Source of the DNA: JAVXAG01 sp036660615
GTDB taxonomy: Bacteria; Bacillota; Clostridia; Peptostreptococcales; Anaerovoracaceae
Length of the DNA: 10,495 bases
Assembly: GCA_036660615.1 (NCBI GenBank)
Contig: JAVXAG010000066.1
Coordinates: forward strand, 1 to 10,495
Direction: 5' to 3'
The notes beneath the pieces were generated by a model. The model saw only the letters and a list, made by a program, of their open reading frames with translations. It searched no databases and had not been told where the DNA came from. The stretch's first letter is position 1. The number at the start of each line of letters is the position of its first letter. This document shows, one piece after another, positions 1 through 6,883 of this stretch. Made by a program: the position numbers and the translations under genes.

Positions 1-93
1 ATATTAATTGCAAAGGCATAATTGGATTTTGCTTGGCAAATAGAATAATGGAACTTATAGGAAGAAAAATGCATATCCTACCCCTTTGAAGAA

Positions 94-111
94 TAGACTA
101 TACCAAGTCTA
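94..111 (+). other. Small inverted repeat in the sipL leader
   Basis: TAGACT (94-99), loop ATACCA, AGTCTA (106-111) form a perfect 6-bp inverted repeat ending 9 bases before the GGGAG ribosome binding site of the next gene. It has no T-run, so it is not an intrinsic terminator. It could be a weak leader hairpin, a protein site or chance. The rest of 1-93 holds no gene or convincing promoter that I can see. Confidence 0.3.
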
Positions 112-133
112 AGTGTTGAAGGGAGAAAAAACC

Positions 134-1780
134 ATGACATACGAAAATGAAATTCCAGACTATGCGCTGCAGCCGGCAAAAGAACCTGAGGCGGAGGTAC
201 TGGAAACAACAATAGAAAAAATCCCGGAGCCTGTTGTTAGTATAGAGGCGTTAAACGCAGTATATTCTCCAATAAAAATTACGAATTCCCCAGACATTAA
301 AGCTTCTGTCGTTGAAATTGAGGAAGACGTATTGGTTCCGGATATAAAGATGGATATGAGAGAAATTCTTATGATGGATGGAACAGTAAGACTGTCCAGC
401 TTAGAAAATGGGGAGATAAACTTACAGACAGTGTACATACCCGAAGGAGAAAATTCAGAGGGAGAGATAATTTCCATAAAGACAAAGATTCCTTTTAAAA
501 CCCAGTGGCAAACAGTTGGCGGAGAAAAAGACGAAGTCATATTAGAGGGAAGTATTGGCGCAATAGAATATATGATTATTAATGAAAGAAAGTTCAGAGT
601 CAAAATCGTAGTAAATATTCTGGGTAGACAATATGGAAATACCCAAATAGATGTTTTTGAAAAACTAGTGGACGAAAGCATAGAAACCTTAAAAGAGAAG
701 ATTGAAATTACAGATATGGCACTGAGAAAAAAAGATATTATTTCTATAGACGAAGAACTGCAAATCAAAGATACTGTTGGGAAACCCGAACAAATAATCA
801 AAGAGAATATAACGTTAATAGAAAACTATAAACAGATTACGGGAGATAAAATAGTTGTAAATGGATTTGTTTACTGTAATCTTTTGTACTTTGGCGAAGA
901 ACTGTTGGAAGATGAAGAAAACAAAGAGATATTTCAGTTTCAGGGGAGGACAGAATTTACACAGTTTATACCAATAAATCAAAGCGGGCCTTGGAGCGGA
1001 AGCAAAGTTGTTTTTAAGGATATGGGACTTACGACCAGTATCGGTGAAGACGAAGGTGGCAGACCAGTATTTAAAATTAACGGGGACATTGAAACTTCTG
1101 TTGAACTTTATAAAAACATTGAAAAAGAAATGATCGTAGATGGGTACCACAAAGAAAAAGAGTTTTGCTGTGACTTTGAGGAGATAAGATGTAATACCTT
1201 GGTAGGAAATGGATTTTCAGATACTTCAATTAGAGAAATAATCAATATTCCAGCCCATGCAGAGGGTTTTGAAAAAGTGGTTTATTGCTTTGGCAACATA
1301 AAAAAATCAGATACACATATGGAACAGGGGAAATGCATAGTTGAAGGGCAACTTGAAGGCAAGCTAATTTGTCAGGGACATGGGGAAAAACCCAATCTGT
1401 TTACCCTAACCGAGGCGATTCCTTTTAGATGCACTACAGAAATGCCCCTAGCCAAAGGCGACGAAAAAGTCAGCAAAAAGATATACATAAAAGACTTTTG
1501 GGCAGATAAAATAAACGGGAAACAAATTGAGTTTAACTGTACTATTTCAGTATTTGCAGAGATAATGAAAGACACAAATATCAAAATTCTAAAAGGCCCA
1601 GGATTTAAAATCAAGGAGCGTGAGGAAAAGTGCGTGGCTATGGCAGTGAGTATTGTCCAAGAAAACGACACATTGTGGAGCATAGCAAAGAGGTTCAAGA
1701 CCACAGTGGACAATATAAAAGATGTCAACTCAGTGGACGACGACCTTGAGGCAGGCACAAAAATATTAATAGTAAAATAG
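134..1780 (+). CDS. sipL: SipL-like SPOCS (DUF3794) and LysM spore coat morphogenesis protein
   Basis: A 548-residue protein, apparently cytoplasmic, with no signal peptide. Residues about 60-160, 200-300 and 365-480 look like three degenerate SPOCS/DUF3794 modules. Examples are VPDIKMDMREIL then G-T-V-R at 68-86, GDKIVVNGFVYCNLLYF at 237-253 and CIVEGQLEGKLICQ at 401-414. A C-terminal LysM domain spans about 504-548 (ENDTLWSIAKRFKTTVDNIK, then N-S-V and a final ILIVK). This architecture and length match clostridial SipL, which binds the coat ATPase SpoIVA through its LysM domain and anchors the coat to the forespore membrane in the mother cell. I chose ATG 134 because GGGAG at 121-125 lies 8 bases upstream; the in-frame GTG at 113 has no such site. 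spoIIR follows after 67 bases with no terminator between. Generic DUF3794-LysM proteins also exist, so orthology to SipL rests on architecture. Confidence 0.85.
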   Translation: MTYENEIPDYALQPAKEPEAEVLETTIEKIPEPVVSIEALNAVYSPIKITNSPDIKASVVEIEEDVLVPDIKMDMREILMMDGTVRLSSLENGEINLQTVYIPEGENSEGEIISIKTKIPFKTQWQTVGGEKDEVILEGSIGAIEYMIINERKFRVKIVVNILGRQYGNTQIDVFEKLVDESIETLKEKIEITDMALRKKDIISIDEELQIKDTVGKPEQIIKENITLIENYKQITGDKIVVNGFVYCNLLYFGEELLEDEENKEIFQFQGRTEFTQFIPINQSGPWSGSKVVFKDMGLTTSIGEDEGGRPVFKINGDIETSVELYKNIEKEMIVDGYHKEKEFCCDFEEIRCNTLVGNGFSDTSIREIINIPAHAEGFEKVVYCFGNIKKSDTHMEQGKCIVEGQLEGKLICQGHGEKPNLFTLTEAIPFRCTTEMPLAKGDEKVSKKIYIKDFWADKINGKQIEFNCTISVFAEIMKDTNIKILKGPGFKIKEREEKCVAMAVSIVQENDTLWSIAKRFKTTVDNIKDVNSVDDDLEAGTKILIVK

Positions 1781-1790
1781 AAAGCCATTT

Positions 1791-1818
1791 GTATAATTCT
1801 TTCAAAAAGGTCAATAAT
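1791..1818 (+). promoter_or_regulatory. Candidate sigma-F/G-type promoter of spoIIR
   Basis: GTATA (1791-1795) matches the forespore -35 element (GYATA-like). After 14 bases comes GTCAATAAT (1810-1818), which fits the GGnnAnAnT -10 pattern except for the second G. spoIIR is a sigma-F target in Bacillus and clostridia, so position and type make sense. The match is imperfect and found by eye. Read-through from the sipL-like gene is also possible. Confidence 0.35.
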
Positions 1819-1847
1819 CTGTTTAAAGACTTGAAAGGATTGAACGG

Positions 1848-2471
1848 ATGAAAAGACTAAATAGAACACAGACAGAAATTTTGATTTGCCTATTATTTGC
1901 AGGGGTGTTATGGATAATATGTAATATTTACATAAATCATATCCCTAATGAACACCCGGAAGTCGTAAGATTTCATGTAATTGCTAACAGCGATACTGCA
2001 CAAGATCAAAAGTTAAAATTAATAGTGAGAGATGGAATTTTGGCGAAAGTCGAGCAGGACTTGGCAGATGAAACACTAGTAGCTATTAGAAAAAATGGCG
2101 AAGCAAAGACAGACACCATAGAACTTACGAGAGCATATATTAATAAAAATATAGGTGAAATTGATACTTTGGCAGAGAAGATAATACGTGACAATGGTTA
2201 CGATTACACTACAAGGTCAAAGTTATCAGTCACCTTTATTCCTGAAAAAACCTATGGGGATATGTTGTTTCCACCGGGGAATTACGAAGCCCTTAATGTA
2301 GTCATTGGAGAAGGCAAGGGCCAAAACTGGTGGTGCGTTTTATTCCCGCCGTTATGTCTGATTGATGCCAAGGACCATATATATAAAGATCAGTTAAATG
2401 TTACAAAACAAGAAGGGATAGTCCTAAAATCCAAAGTGGCTGAAATTGTAAAAAAATACGAAAGAAAATAG
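1848..2471 (+). CDS. spoIIR: Stage II sporulation protein R (SpoIIR)
   Basis: A 207-residue protein with one N-terminal hydrophobic segment (about 9-30) acting as signal or anchor. It is exported from the forespore into the intermembrane space, where the family activates the mother-cell protease SpoIIGA, which cleaves pro-sigma-E. Family hallmarks are intact: RFHVIANSDTAQDQKLKLIV near residues 41-60, the FPPGNYEALNVVIGEG stretch, and NWWCVLFPPLCLIDA with its conserved Trp-Trp-Cys. Length is normal for the family. AAGGA at 1835-1839 sits 8 bases before ATG 1848. It lies behind the sipL-like gene on the same strand and is closed by a strong terminator at 2483-2533. In well-studied sporeformers it is made early in the forespore under sigma-F. 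No truncation or lost motif is seen. Confidence 0.95.
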   Translation: MKRLNRTQTEILICLLFAGVLWIICNIYINHIPNEHPEVVRFHVIANSDTAQDQKLKLIVRDGILAKVEQDLADETLVAIRKNGEAKTDTIELTRAYINKNIGEIDTLAEKIIRDNGYDYTTRSKLSVTFIPEKTYGDMLFPPGNYEALNVVIGEGKGQNWWCVLFPPLCLIDAKDHIYKDQLNVTKQEGIVLKSKVAEIVKKYERK

Positions 2472-2482
2472 CGAAAATGTTA

Positions 2483-2533
2483 GAGGCTGTCGCAGTTACG
2501 GAGAAAATACCGTTGCTGCGGGGCTTCTTTTTT
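2483..2533 (+). terminator. Intrinsic terminator after spoIIR
   Basis: CGCAGTTACGG (2491-2501) pairs with CCGTTGCTGCG (2510-2520), with one G-U and one T-T mismatch, around the loop AGAAAATA. The stem extends outward with GAGGC (2483-2487) against GCTTC (2523-2527) across a small internal loop. Six T follow at 2528-2533. Confidence 0.85.
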
Positions 2534-2575
2534 AGTGGTGGAGGAAGAAAAAGTTTCTAAGAATATCAGGAAAAC

Positions 2576-2604
2576 TTGCAGTTTTGTGTCGATAATGGCA
2601 TAAT
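2576..2604 (+). promoter_or_regulatory. Probable sigma-A promoter of the M20 peptidase gene
   Basis: TTGCAG (2576-2581) is separated by 17 bases from CATAAT (2599-2604), a 5/6 match to TATAAT. It is preceded by TGG, an extended -10 motif (TGn), while the -35 matches only in its first three bases. Transcription would start near 2611, giving a leader of about 50 bases. It lies just after the spoIIR terminator, so the M20 gene is likely its own unit. Confidence 0.55.
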
Positions 2605-2660
2605 AGGAGCAAGACACAAGGAAATTGTGCGAAAATGTAAACGAAATGATGGTGTAGAAA

Positions 2661-3800
2661 ATGGAAAAGTTGGATCTGGACAAATATCTAAAAGAGTTAG
2701 AAAGCTTGATTAATATCGATAGTAGAACTTACGACATAAAGGACAACTGCAAAGTAGCAGATTTCTTTACAAATAAATTTAAAGAAATAGGTTACACAAC
2801 GGAGACGAAATATTTTGGGCGTCTAGAAAGGCCGATGCTAATAGCCACAAATAAGGAATTGGCAGAAGGAGAAAAATACGATTTTCTTTTGATTGGGCAT
2901 ATGGATACAGTATCCCCAGAGGATAAAGACGCTGACAGGCATTTTCATATAATTGAAGATAAAGCTTATGGACCTGGGACAGTGGATATGAAGGGTGCAG
3001 ATTTGCTTATTACATATATTTGCGAATACTTAAAGAAAGCCGCTCCCAATATTTCCATTTGTGTAGGGCTAAACAGCGACGAGGAAATCGGATCACCAGA
3101 TACCAAAGGTCAGCTTGTGGATCTGGGAAGCAAGTCAAAGAGATGCTTTGTTTTTGAGGCAGCGAGAAAACAAGGTGAGTTTGTAAACGAAAGAAAAGGC
3201 ATAATAAAATATAAATTAGATATAACTGGAATACCTTCACACGCAGGTGCTGCGCCACAACTTGGAGCTAGTGCCATAGTGGAACTTGGAAACTGGATTG
3301 TAACGTTGGATAAACAAAAGAACTATGCAAAAGGGACTTCTATTAACGTAGGAATTATTGAAGGCGGAATTGCCTTAAATGTTATAGCGGATAAAGCCAT
3401 GGCAATGATAGAAGTTAGATACACAGATTACAAAGAATTTCTGAGAGTTCAAAAGAAAATTGGAGAGATGAAAGCAAAGCATTATGTTGACGGAACAACT
3501 GCCAAGATTACCGAAATAAGCCATTATAGACCATTTGTAATAAATGATGAGACTAAGAAGCTTATGAAAATAATGAACGAGGCAGGAAAAGCAATGGGTA
3601 GACCAATTGAGTATGTAAAAGCTGGTGGAATATCTGACGCAAATAGAATCGCCCATTTGGGTTTGCCTATTATTGACGGTTGTGGCCCTAGTGGTGGGTT
3701 CCCACATACAAAGAAAGAATTTCTTTTGATACCTAGCGTTGAAGAAAGATTTGAATTAATAACACAACTGATGGTACAGATAAAAAAATCTTCCAAGTAA
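2661..3800 (+). CDS. M20 family metallopeptidase, glutamate carboxypeptidase (CPG2)-like
   Basis: A 379-residue soluble zinc peptidase without a signal peptide, so probably a cytosolic amidohydrolase/exopeptidase. All expected M20 metal and catalytic positions are visible: H80 and D82 in GHMDTV, D109 in YGPGTVDMKGA, catalytic E141 and ligand E142 in SDEEIGS, E166 in VFEAA, and H349 in GGFPHTKKE. The inserted dimerisation domain (about 177-285) carries SHAGAAPQLGASAIVE at 193-208, close to carboxypeptidase G2. Members cleave C-terminal glutamate or acyl-amino acid bonds; the exact substrate cannot be read from sequence. An in-frame TAG at 2655 makes ATG 2661 the first possible ATG, yet the nearest purine-rich SD (AAGGA, 2618-2622) is 38 bases away, so initiation looks weak. 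Relatives include ArgE, DapE and PepT-like enzymes; GTVDMKG rather than a PepT-type motif favours the CPG2/ArgE side. Confidence 0.88.
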   Translation: MEKLDLDKYLKELESLINIDSRTYDIKDNCKVADFFTNKFKEIGYTTETKYFGRLERPMLIATNKELAEGEKYDFLLIGHMDTVSPEDKDADRHFHIIEDKAYGPGTVDMKGADLLITYICEYLKKAAPNISICVGLNSDEEIGSPDTKGQLVDLGSKSKRCFVFEAARKQGEFVNERKGIIKYKLDITGIPSHAGAAPQLGASAIVELGNWIVTLDKQKNYAKGTSINVGIIEGGIALNVIADKAMAMIEVRYTDYKEFLRVQKKIGEMKAKHYVDGTTAKITEISHYRPFVINDETKKLMKIMNEAGKAMGRPIEYVKAGGISDANRIAHLGLPIIDGCGPSGGFPHTKKEFLLIPSVEERFELITQLMVQIKKSSK

Positions 3801-3826
3801 AGTATAATCAAGACATTTTAATCAAT

Positions 3827-3876
3827 AAAAAAAGCTTCCTATGATAATCTTAATAGATTTCAATAAGAAGCTTTTT
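3827..3876. terminator. Bidirectional terminator between the M20 peptidase gene and htrA
   Basis: AAAAAGCTTC (3829-3838) pairs perfectly with GAAGCTTTTT (3867-3876). Inside lies a second short stem, AATCT (3846-3850) with AGATT (3855-3859) around TAAT. The A-run at 3827-3833 and the T-run at 3872-3876 give a T-tract on either strand, as expected between two convergent genes. Confidence 0.8.
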
Positions 3877-3901
3877 GATTATATAAAATCAGACAGCTAT
3901 A

Positions 3902-5230
3902 TTAATTTTTTGCTTCTGATAGTTTGACCTTGACCTCGATGGTTTTGTTGTCTCGAATTACAATTAGCTTAACAGTTTCACCAACTTTGTGTTTTTGCAC
4001 CTCGGCTAAGAATGTTGCGGAACTGTCTATTTGAGTATCTTCTAAATAATACAGCATATCCCCCGCTTGTAGGCCGGCATTCTTTGCATTTTTACTGGTT
4101 ACTTTGGCGATATAAACTCCAGTCATTTTATATCCAAATTGCATTGCATCTTGTGCGGAAGATAAGTCTTGAATGGTTATTCCGATTGCAGGTCTACCTG
4201 AGACATGACCATCTTTTGCTAGAGAAGCGGCTACTTTTGCGACTCTTTCAGACGGGATTGCAAAGCCCAAACCCTCAACATCAGAACCAGAAGACTTAGC
4301 CACAACTATACCGATTAATTGTCCATATTGATTGAACAATCCTCCACCAGAGTTCCCCGGATTGATTGAGGCATCAGTCTGCAATAATGTCATTTTCTTG
4401 CCGTCAAGAGTCAAGTCCCTGTCTAAAGCACTTATTATTCCGGCAGTAGCAGAACCACCCAGTTGACCGAGAGGGTTACCTATTGCGACAGCTAAATCGC
4501 CGACTGCAAGCTTGGAACTTTGCCCGTAAGTTATAGGAGTCAAACCGTTTGCATTTACTTTTATAACAGCAATATCTGTTAGCGGATCAGTTCCCACTAA
4601 TTTTGCTTTGTAAACATTACCGTTGTGCATAGTAACAGTTATTTTATTTGCACCTTCAATAACGTGATTGTTTGTGATGATGTAACCGTTGGAAGCCATA
4701 ACTACGCCACTTCCTGCACCCTCAGTGATATATTGTTGTGCCCAAATGTCGTTTGCGACAGACTCAGTTCGAATTTCTACGACGGAGTTTTCATTTTTAG
4801 CGACTATTTCCTGAATCGATAGTTCACTTCCTGTGGATTTCGATATATTATAATTTGTAGCAGTGATGTTTTTTGTGTCCCTTACAGTGCCTACACCTAG
4901 ATTTGAGGCTAAGGCATATCCTCCAAAACCCAGAGCTGTAGAAAAAAACATACATAAAATCAAAGTTGCTACAAAAACTTTCTTTGTAACAAAATTACTT
5001 TTTACTCCATGGGTTTTCCCCTGAGTTCCCCCTGATTGAAATTGCCCTTGGTATGCATTTCCCTGATATGCATTTTGGTGGTATGCATTTCCTTGGTATG
5101 CATTTTGGTGGTATGCATTATCTTGATGTGCATTTTCCTCAGCAGCGGGTTGGGAATCATCGGGTTTTGGTTCAGGAGTTACCATTACAAAATTGTCTCC
5201 TTCATATTCATTGTTCTTATTATTATCCAT
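3902..5230 (-). CDS. htrA: HtrA/DegP-family membrane-anchored serine protease
   Basis: A 442-residue S1C protease and quality-control enzyme for misfolded proteins outside the membrane. Order: an acidic, Gln/Asn-rich cytoplasmic tail (1-80) with NAY repeats at about 38-60; one membrane span (about 84-107); a trypsin-like domain (about 138-330); and one PDZ domain (about 347-440). The catalytic triad is complete: H189 in TNNHVIEGA, D219 in PLTDIAVIKV and S294 in INPGNSGGGLFN. This matches the single-PDZ, single-span HtrA/YkdA/YyxA type of Firmicutes. ATG 5230 is supported by AAGGGA six bases upstream (5237-5242 on the + strand). The gene diverges from hslO, another stress protein, and converges with the M20 gene at a shared terminator. 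The gene symbol marks the family, not a specific paralogue. Confidence 0.94.
   Translation of the reverse strand: MDNNKNNEYEGDNFVMVTPEPKPDDSQPAAEENAHQDNAYHQNAYQGNAYHQNAYQGNAYQGQFQSGGTQGKTHGVKSNFVTKKVFVATLILCMFFSTALGFGGYALASNLGVGTVRDTKNITATNYNISKSTGSELSIQEIVAKNENSVVEIRTESVANDIWAQQYITEGAGSGVVMASNGYIITNNHVIEGANKITVTMHNGNVYKAKLVGTDPLTDIAVIKVNANGLTPITYGQSSKLAVGDLAVAIGNPLGQLGGSATAGIISALDRDLTLDGKKMTLLQTDASINPGNSGGGLFNQYGQLIGIVVAKSSGSDVEGLGFAIPSERVAKVAASLAKDGHVSGRPAIGITIQDLSSAQDAMQFGYKMTGVYIAKVTSKNAKNAGLQAGDMLYYLEDTQIDSSATFLAEVQKHKVGETVKLIVIRDNKTIEVKVKLSEAKN
5050..5133 (-). repeat. 15-bp tandem repeat encoding NAY units in the HtrA tail
   Basis: The hexamer ATGCAT recurs at 5053, 5068, 5083, 5098 and 5113, with a degenerate GTGCAT at 5128, a strict 15-base period. 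Read on the - strand it encodes alternating HQNAY and QGNAY pentapeptides just before the membrane span. The unit keeps the reading frame, so copy number can change without a frameshift. Some 30-base copies are nearly identical, suggesting recent slippage expansion. Confidence 0.85.
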
Positions 5231-5253
5231 TAACTATCCCTTCTTTCTACGGA

Positions 5254-5288
5254 TATATAAACCTTTTTTTTAGTATGACCAAATTATA
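5254..5288 (-). promoter_or_regulatory. Candidate htrA promoter region
   Basis: On the - strand a perfect TATAAT lies at 5288-5283 without a recognisable -35 box, about 40 bases before the htrA ribosome binding site. Slightly closer, TTGGTC (5282-5277), a 17-base spacer and TATATA (5259-5254) form a second, weaker candidate. I cannot decide between them. No CtsR or CssR-type operator is recognised. Confidence 0.4.
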
Positions 5289-5330
5289 CAATGCAAATGT
5301 GGTTTTTCTGTGTTAATATTGTAAAAAATA

Positions 5331-5339
5331 TGGTAAAAT
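5331..5339 (+). promoter_or_regulatory. Candidate extended -10 promoter of hslO
   Basis: TGG followed by TAAAAT (5334-5339) matches the extended -10 form TGnTATAAT at 5/6 in the hexamer. No good -35 is seen 17 bases upstream (TGTTAA at 5311). The transcript would begin near 5346, leaving a very short leader before the GGAG site at 5351-5354. Confidence 0.4.
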
Positions 5340-5360
5340 AAACTTTTAGAGGAGAAAATC

Positions 5361-6275
5361 ATGAACAAAGTAATAACAGCAATAGATAAAAGCAAATCAT
5401 ATAGAGTGTATCTTGCCATAACTACAGATTTGGTAGAAGAGGCTAGAATAATACACCAAACTACACCACTTGCAACAGCAGGCCTTGGTAGAGTGTTAAC
5501 AGGAGCAGGACTTATGGGTTTGCTTCTAAAAAATAAATCGGATAAATTAACGGTACAGTTCAAGGGCGATGGAGAGGCACAACAAATACTTGCTACAGCC
5601 AATGGACAGGGAGAAGTAAAAGGATATATCGCAAATCCAAATGTAGAACTTCCACTAAAACCTAACGGGAAGTTAGACGTTGGCGGTTCTCTTGGAATTG
5701 GCGAACTTACTGTAATAAAGGACTTAGGACTAAAAGAACCTTATGTGGGTAGAATTGCCCTAGTATCTGGAGAGATAGCTGATGACCTTACGGCGTACTA
5801 TTTTATTTCAGAGCAACAAAATACGTCAATTGCACTAGGTGTAAAAATAGACAGAGATTATTCAGTACTATGCGCTGGGGGCATGATTATTCAGATGTTG
5901 CCAGATGCGTTGCCAGAATCCATAGATGCTCTTGAAGTTATGCTGGACAAAATGCCACCTCTTACTTCTATAATAGAAGAAGTGATGGTTAGATCAGCAG
6001 GTAAGACAGATAATGGCATTATGGACGACTTGATGAATACTATCTTTGGAGAAGTACCCGAAGATTATAAACCTGAAAAGATGGGGACAAAAGAGATAAA
6101 TTGGAAATGCGACTGTTCAGAAGAACGACTTGAAAAAGTTGTCATGACTATTGGAAAAAACGATTTAAAAGAAATAATAGAGGAAGATGGTCAAGCAGAA
6201 TTGACTTGTCAGTTTTGTGAGAAAAAATATAAGTTTGACAAAGAACATCTAGAGAGAATCTTGGCATCGCTGTAG
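5361..6275 (+). CDS. hslO: Hsp33 redox-regulated chaperone
   Basis: A 304-residue cytoplasmic holdase activated by oxidation. The N-terminal Hsp33 core spans about 1-235, with family signatures such as TTPLATAGLGRVLTGAGLMG (35-54), FKGDGEAQQI and ANPNVELPL. The C-terminal redox switch has all four zinc cysteines: C250 and C252 (WKCDCS, CxC) and C283 and C286 (LTCQFC, CxxC). Oxidation of these thiols releases zinc and unfolds the linker, exposing the client-binding surface. Length and motif order are normal, so it should be functional. ATG 5361 has GGAG at 5351-5354, six bases upstream. It diverges from htrA and appears to lead a four-gene run ending at 8395, with only 23 bases to the chosen start of the next gene. 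Confidence 0.96.
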   Translation: MNKVITAIDKSKSYRVYLAITTDLVEEARIIHQTTPLATAGLGRVLTGAGLMGLLLKNKSDKLTVQFKGDGEAQQILATANGQGEVKGYIANPNVELPLKPNGKLDVGGSLGIGELTVIKDLGLKEPYVGRIALVSGEIADDLTAYYFISEQQNTSIALGVKIDRDYSVLCAGGMIIQMLPDALPESIDALEVMLDKMPPLTSIIEEVMVRSAGKTDNGIMDDLMNTIFGEVPEDYKPEKMGTKEINWKCDCSEERLEKVVMTIGKNDLKEIIEEDGQAELTCQFCEKKYKFDKEHLERILASL

Positions 6276-6298
6276 AATAAATCAAAAGGATGGTGAAA

Positions 6299-6730
6299 AT
6301 GGAAATGAAAGAGATAATGTTAAAGATAATAGGTAACCAATTTACTGGTGACGAAGAAGAACAACAGATGGAATTTATTACTGAAGGAAAACTTTATGAA
6401 AAAGGAGAGTCTACATACTTGGTATATGACGAAAGCGAGTTTTCTGGATTTCCAGGTTGCAAGACTACGCTGAAACTTACTGGAAATTGTATTAGAATGA
6501 AAAGAATTGGTGAAAATGTAGGATTTGGCACAGAGATGATATTTGAAAAAGGCAAAAGATTTACCAGTCAGTATAAAACACCATATGGAGATATGTATAT
6601 GGAAGTTTTGACTAATAGTGTTGAAAACAACCTTTCTGAAGAGGGCGTTGGAGAAATAAATATTGACTACCATGTCAGCTTAAGCGGAATGGCTGAAGGT
6701 AGAAATAGACTCAACATAAAAGTTATGTAA
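6299..6730 (+). CDS. DUF1934 (YwiB-like) beta-barrel protein
   Basis: A 143-residue soluble protein of mostly predicted beta strands, matching the DUF1934/YwiB family, which has a calycin-like barrel fold and no established function. Recognisable features are the early YEKGESTYLVYDES strand pair, the central T-LKLTGNCIRMKRIGE segment, YKTPYGDMYMEVLT, and the closing INIDYHVSLSG with final N-R-L-N-I-K-V. No signal peptide or membrane span is seen. Three in-frame ATGs compete (6290, 6299, 6305). I chose 6299 because AAAGGA (6285-6290) lies 8 bases before it, whereas 6290 overlaps that site. It sits between hslO and a membrane miniprotein and is probably co-transcribed with both. The family is often a housekeeping neighbour gene in Firmicutes, so no stress role is implied. 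Confidence 0.75.
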   Translation: MEMKEIMLKIIGNQFTGDEEEQQMEFITEGKLYEKGESTYLVYDESEFSGFPGCKTTLKLTGNCIRMKRIGENVGFGTEMIFEKGKRFTSQYKTPYGDMYMEVLTNSVENNLSEEGVGEINIDYHVSLSGMAEGRNRLNIKVM

Positions 6731-6761
6731 TAATAACTAGGGATTAATGGAGGAACAGGCT

Positions 6762-6857
6762 ATGATGGATAAAAAAACCGTAAGAATCATCGCACTCGTA
6801 TTGTGTGTTGCAATGGTTGTGACTTCGGTGATATTCGCAGTAATGTTGTATTTGTAA
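6762..6857 (+). CDS. 31-residue single-span membrane miniprotein (Prli42-like)
   Basis: A short gene too small for most callers. GGAGGAA (6749-6755) lies 6 bases before ATG 6762 and 9 before ATG 6765; either start works. The product has a basic N-terminus (MMDKKTVR) followed by one hydrophobic span of about 22 residues (IIALVLCVAMVV and on) ending in LYL just before TAA. Charge bias predicts the N-terminus in the cytosol. Length, a Lys-Lys-x-Val-Arg start and a single helix recall Prli42, the 31-residue Firmicute miniprotein linked to the stressosome in Listeria. The resemblance is by eye and short hydrophobic sequences converge easily, so homology is tentative. It lies between the DUF1934 and DUF1846 genes with no terminator, suggesting co-transcription. 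Confidence 0.7.
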   Translation: MMDKKTVRIIALVLCVAMVVTSVIFAVMLYL

Positions 6858-6883
6858 GAGAAAAATAGTTTATGGAGGAAATA

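Noticed and set aside
72..79. CATATCCT as a sigma-E -10 box for sipL
   Set aside because: It fits CATAnnnT, but no ATA-type -35 element lies at the right distance (the nearest ATA at 57-59 leaves only 12 bases). A sigma-E promoter remains possible on biological grounds but is not shown here.
113..133. GTG/TTG starts upstream of the sipL ATG
   Set aside because: GTG 113 and TTG 116 have no SD, while GGGAG is placed correctly for ATG 134 and would lie inside the coding region if 113 were used.
160..801. Long - strand open frame opposite the sipL-like gene
   Set aside because: It is a shadow of the SPOCS-coding frame: the translation is low-complexity Ser/Ile/Phe-rich, has no well-placed ribosome binding site and shows no family motif. 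Other opposite-strand frames at 815-1150, 1372-1869, 3375-3811 and 6320-6673 were left out for the same reason.
5050..5133. CRISPR-like periodic repeat
   Set aside because: The 15-base period has no unique spacers and lies in frame inside the htrA coding region.
5036..5316. + strand open frames opposite the htrA 5' end
   Set aside because: Their repetitive content is only the NAY repeat read backwards, and they lack start signals.
6872..6883. ATG 6872 as start of the DUF1846 protein
   Set aside because: The GGAGGA site overlaps it, and the family N-terminus MKIGFD begins at ATG 6884.
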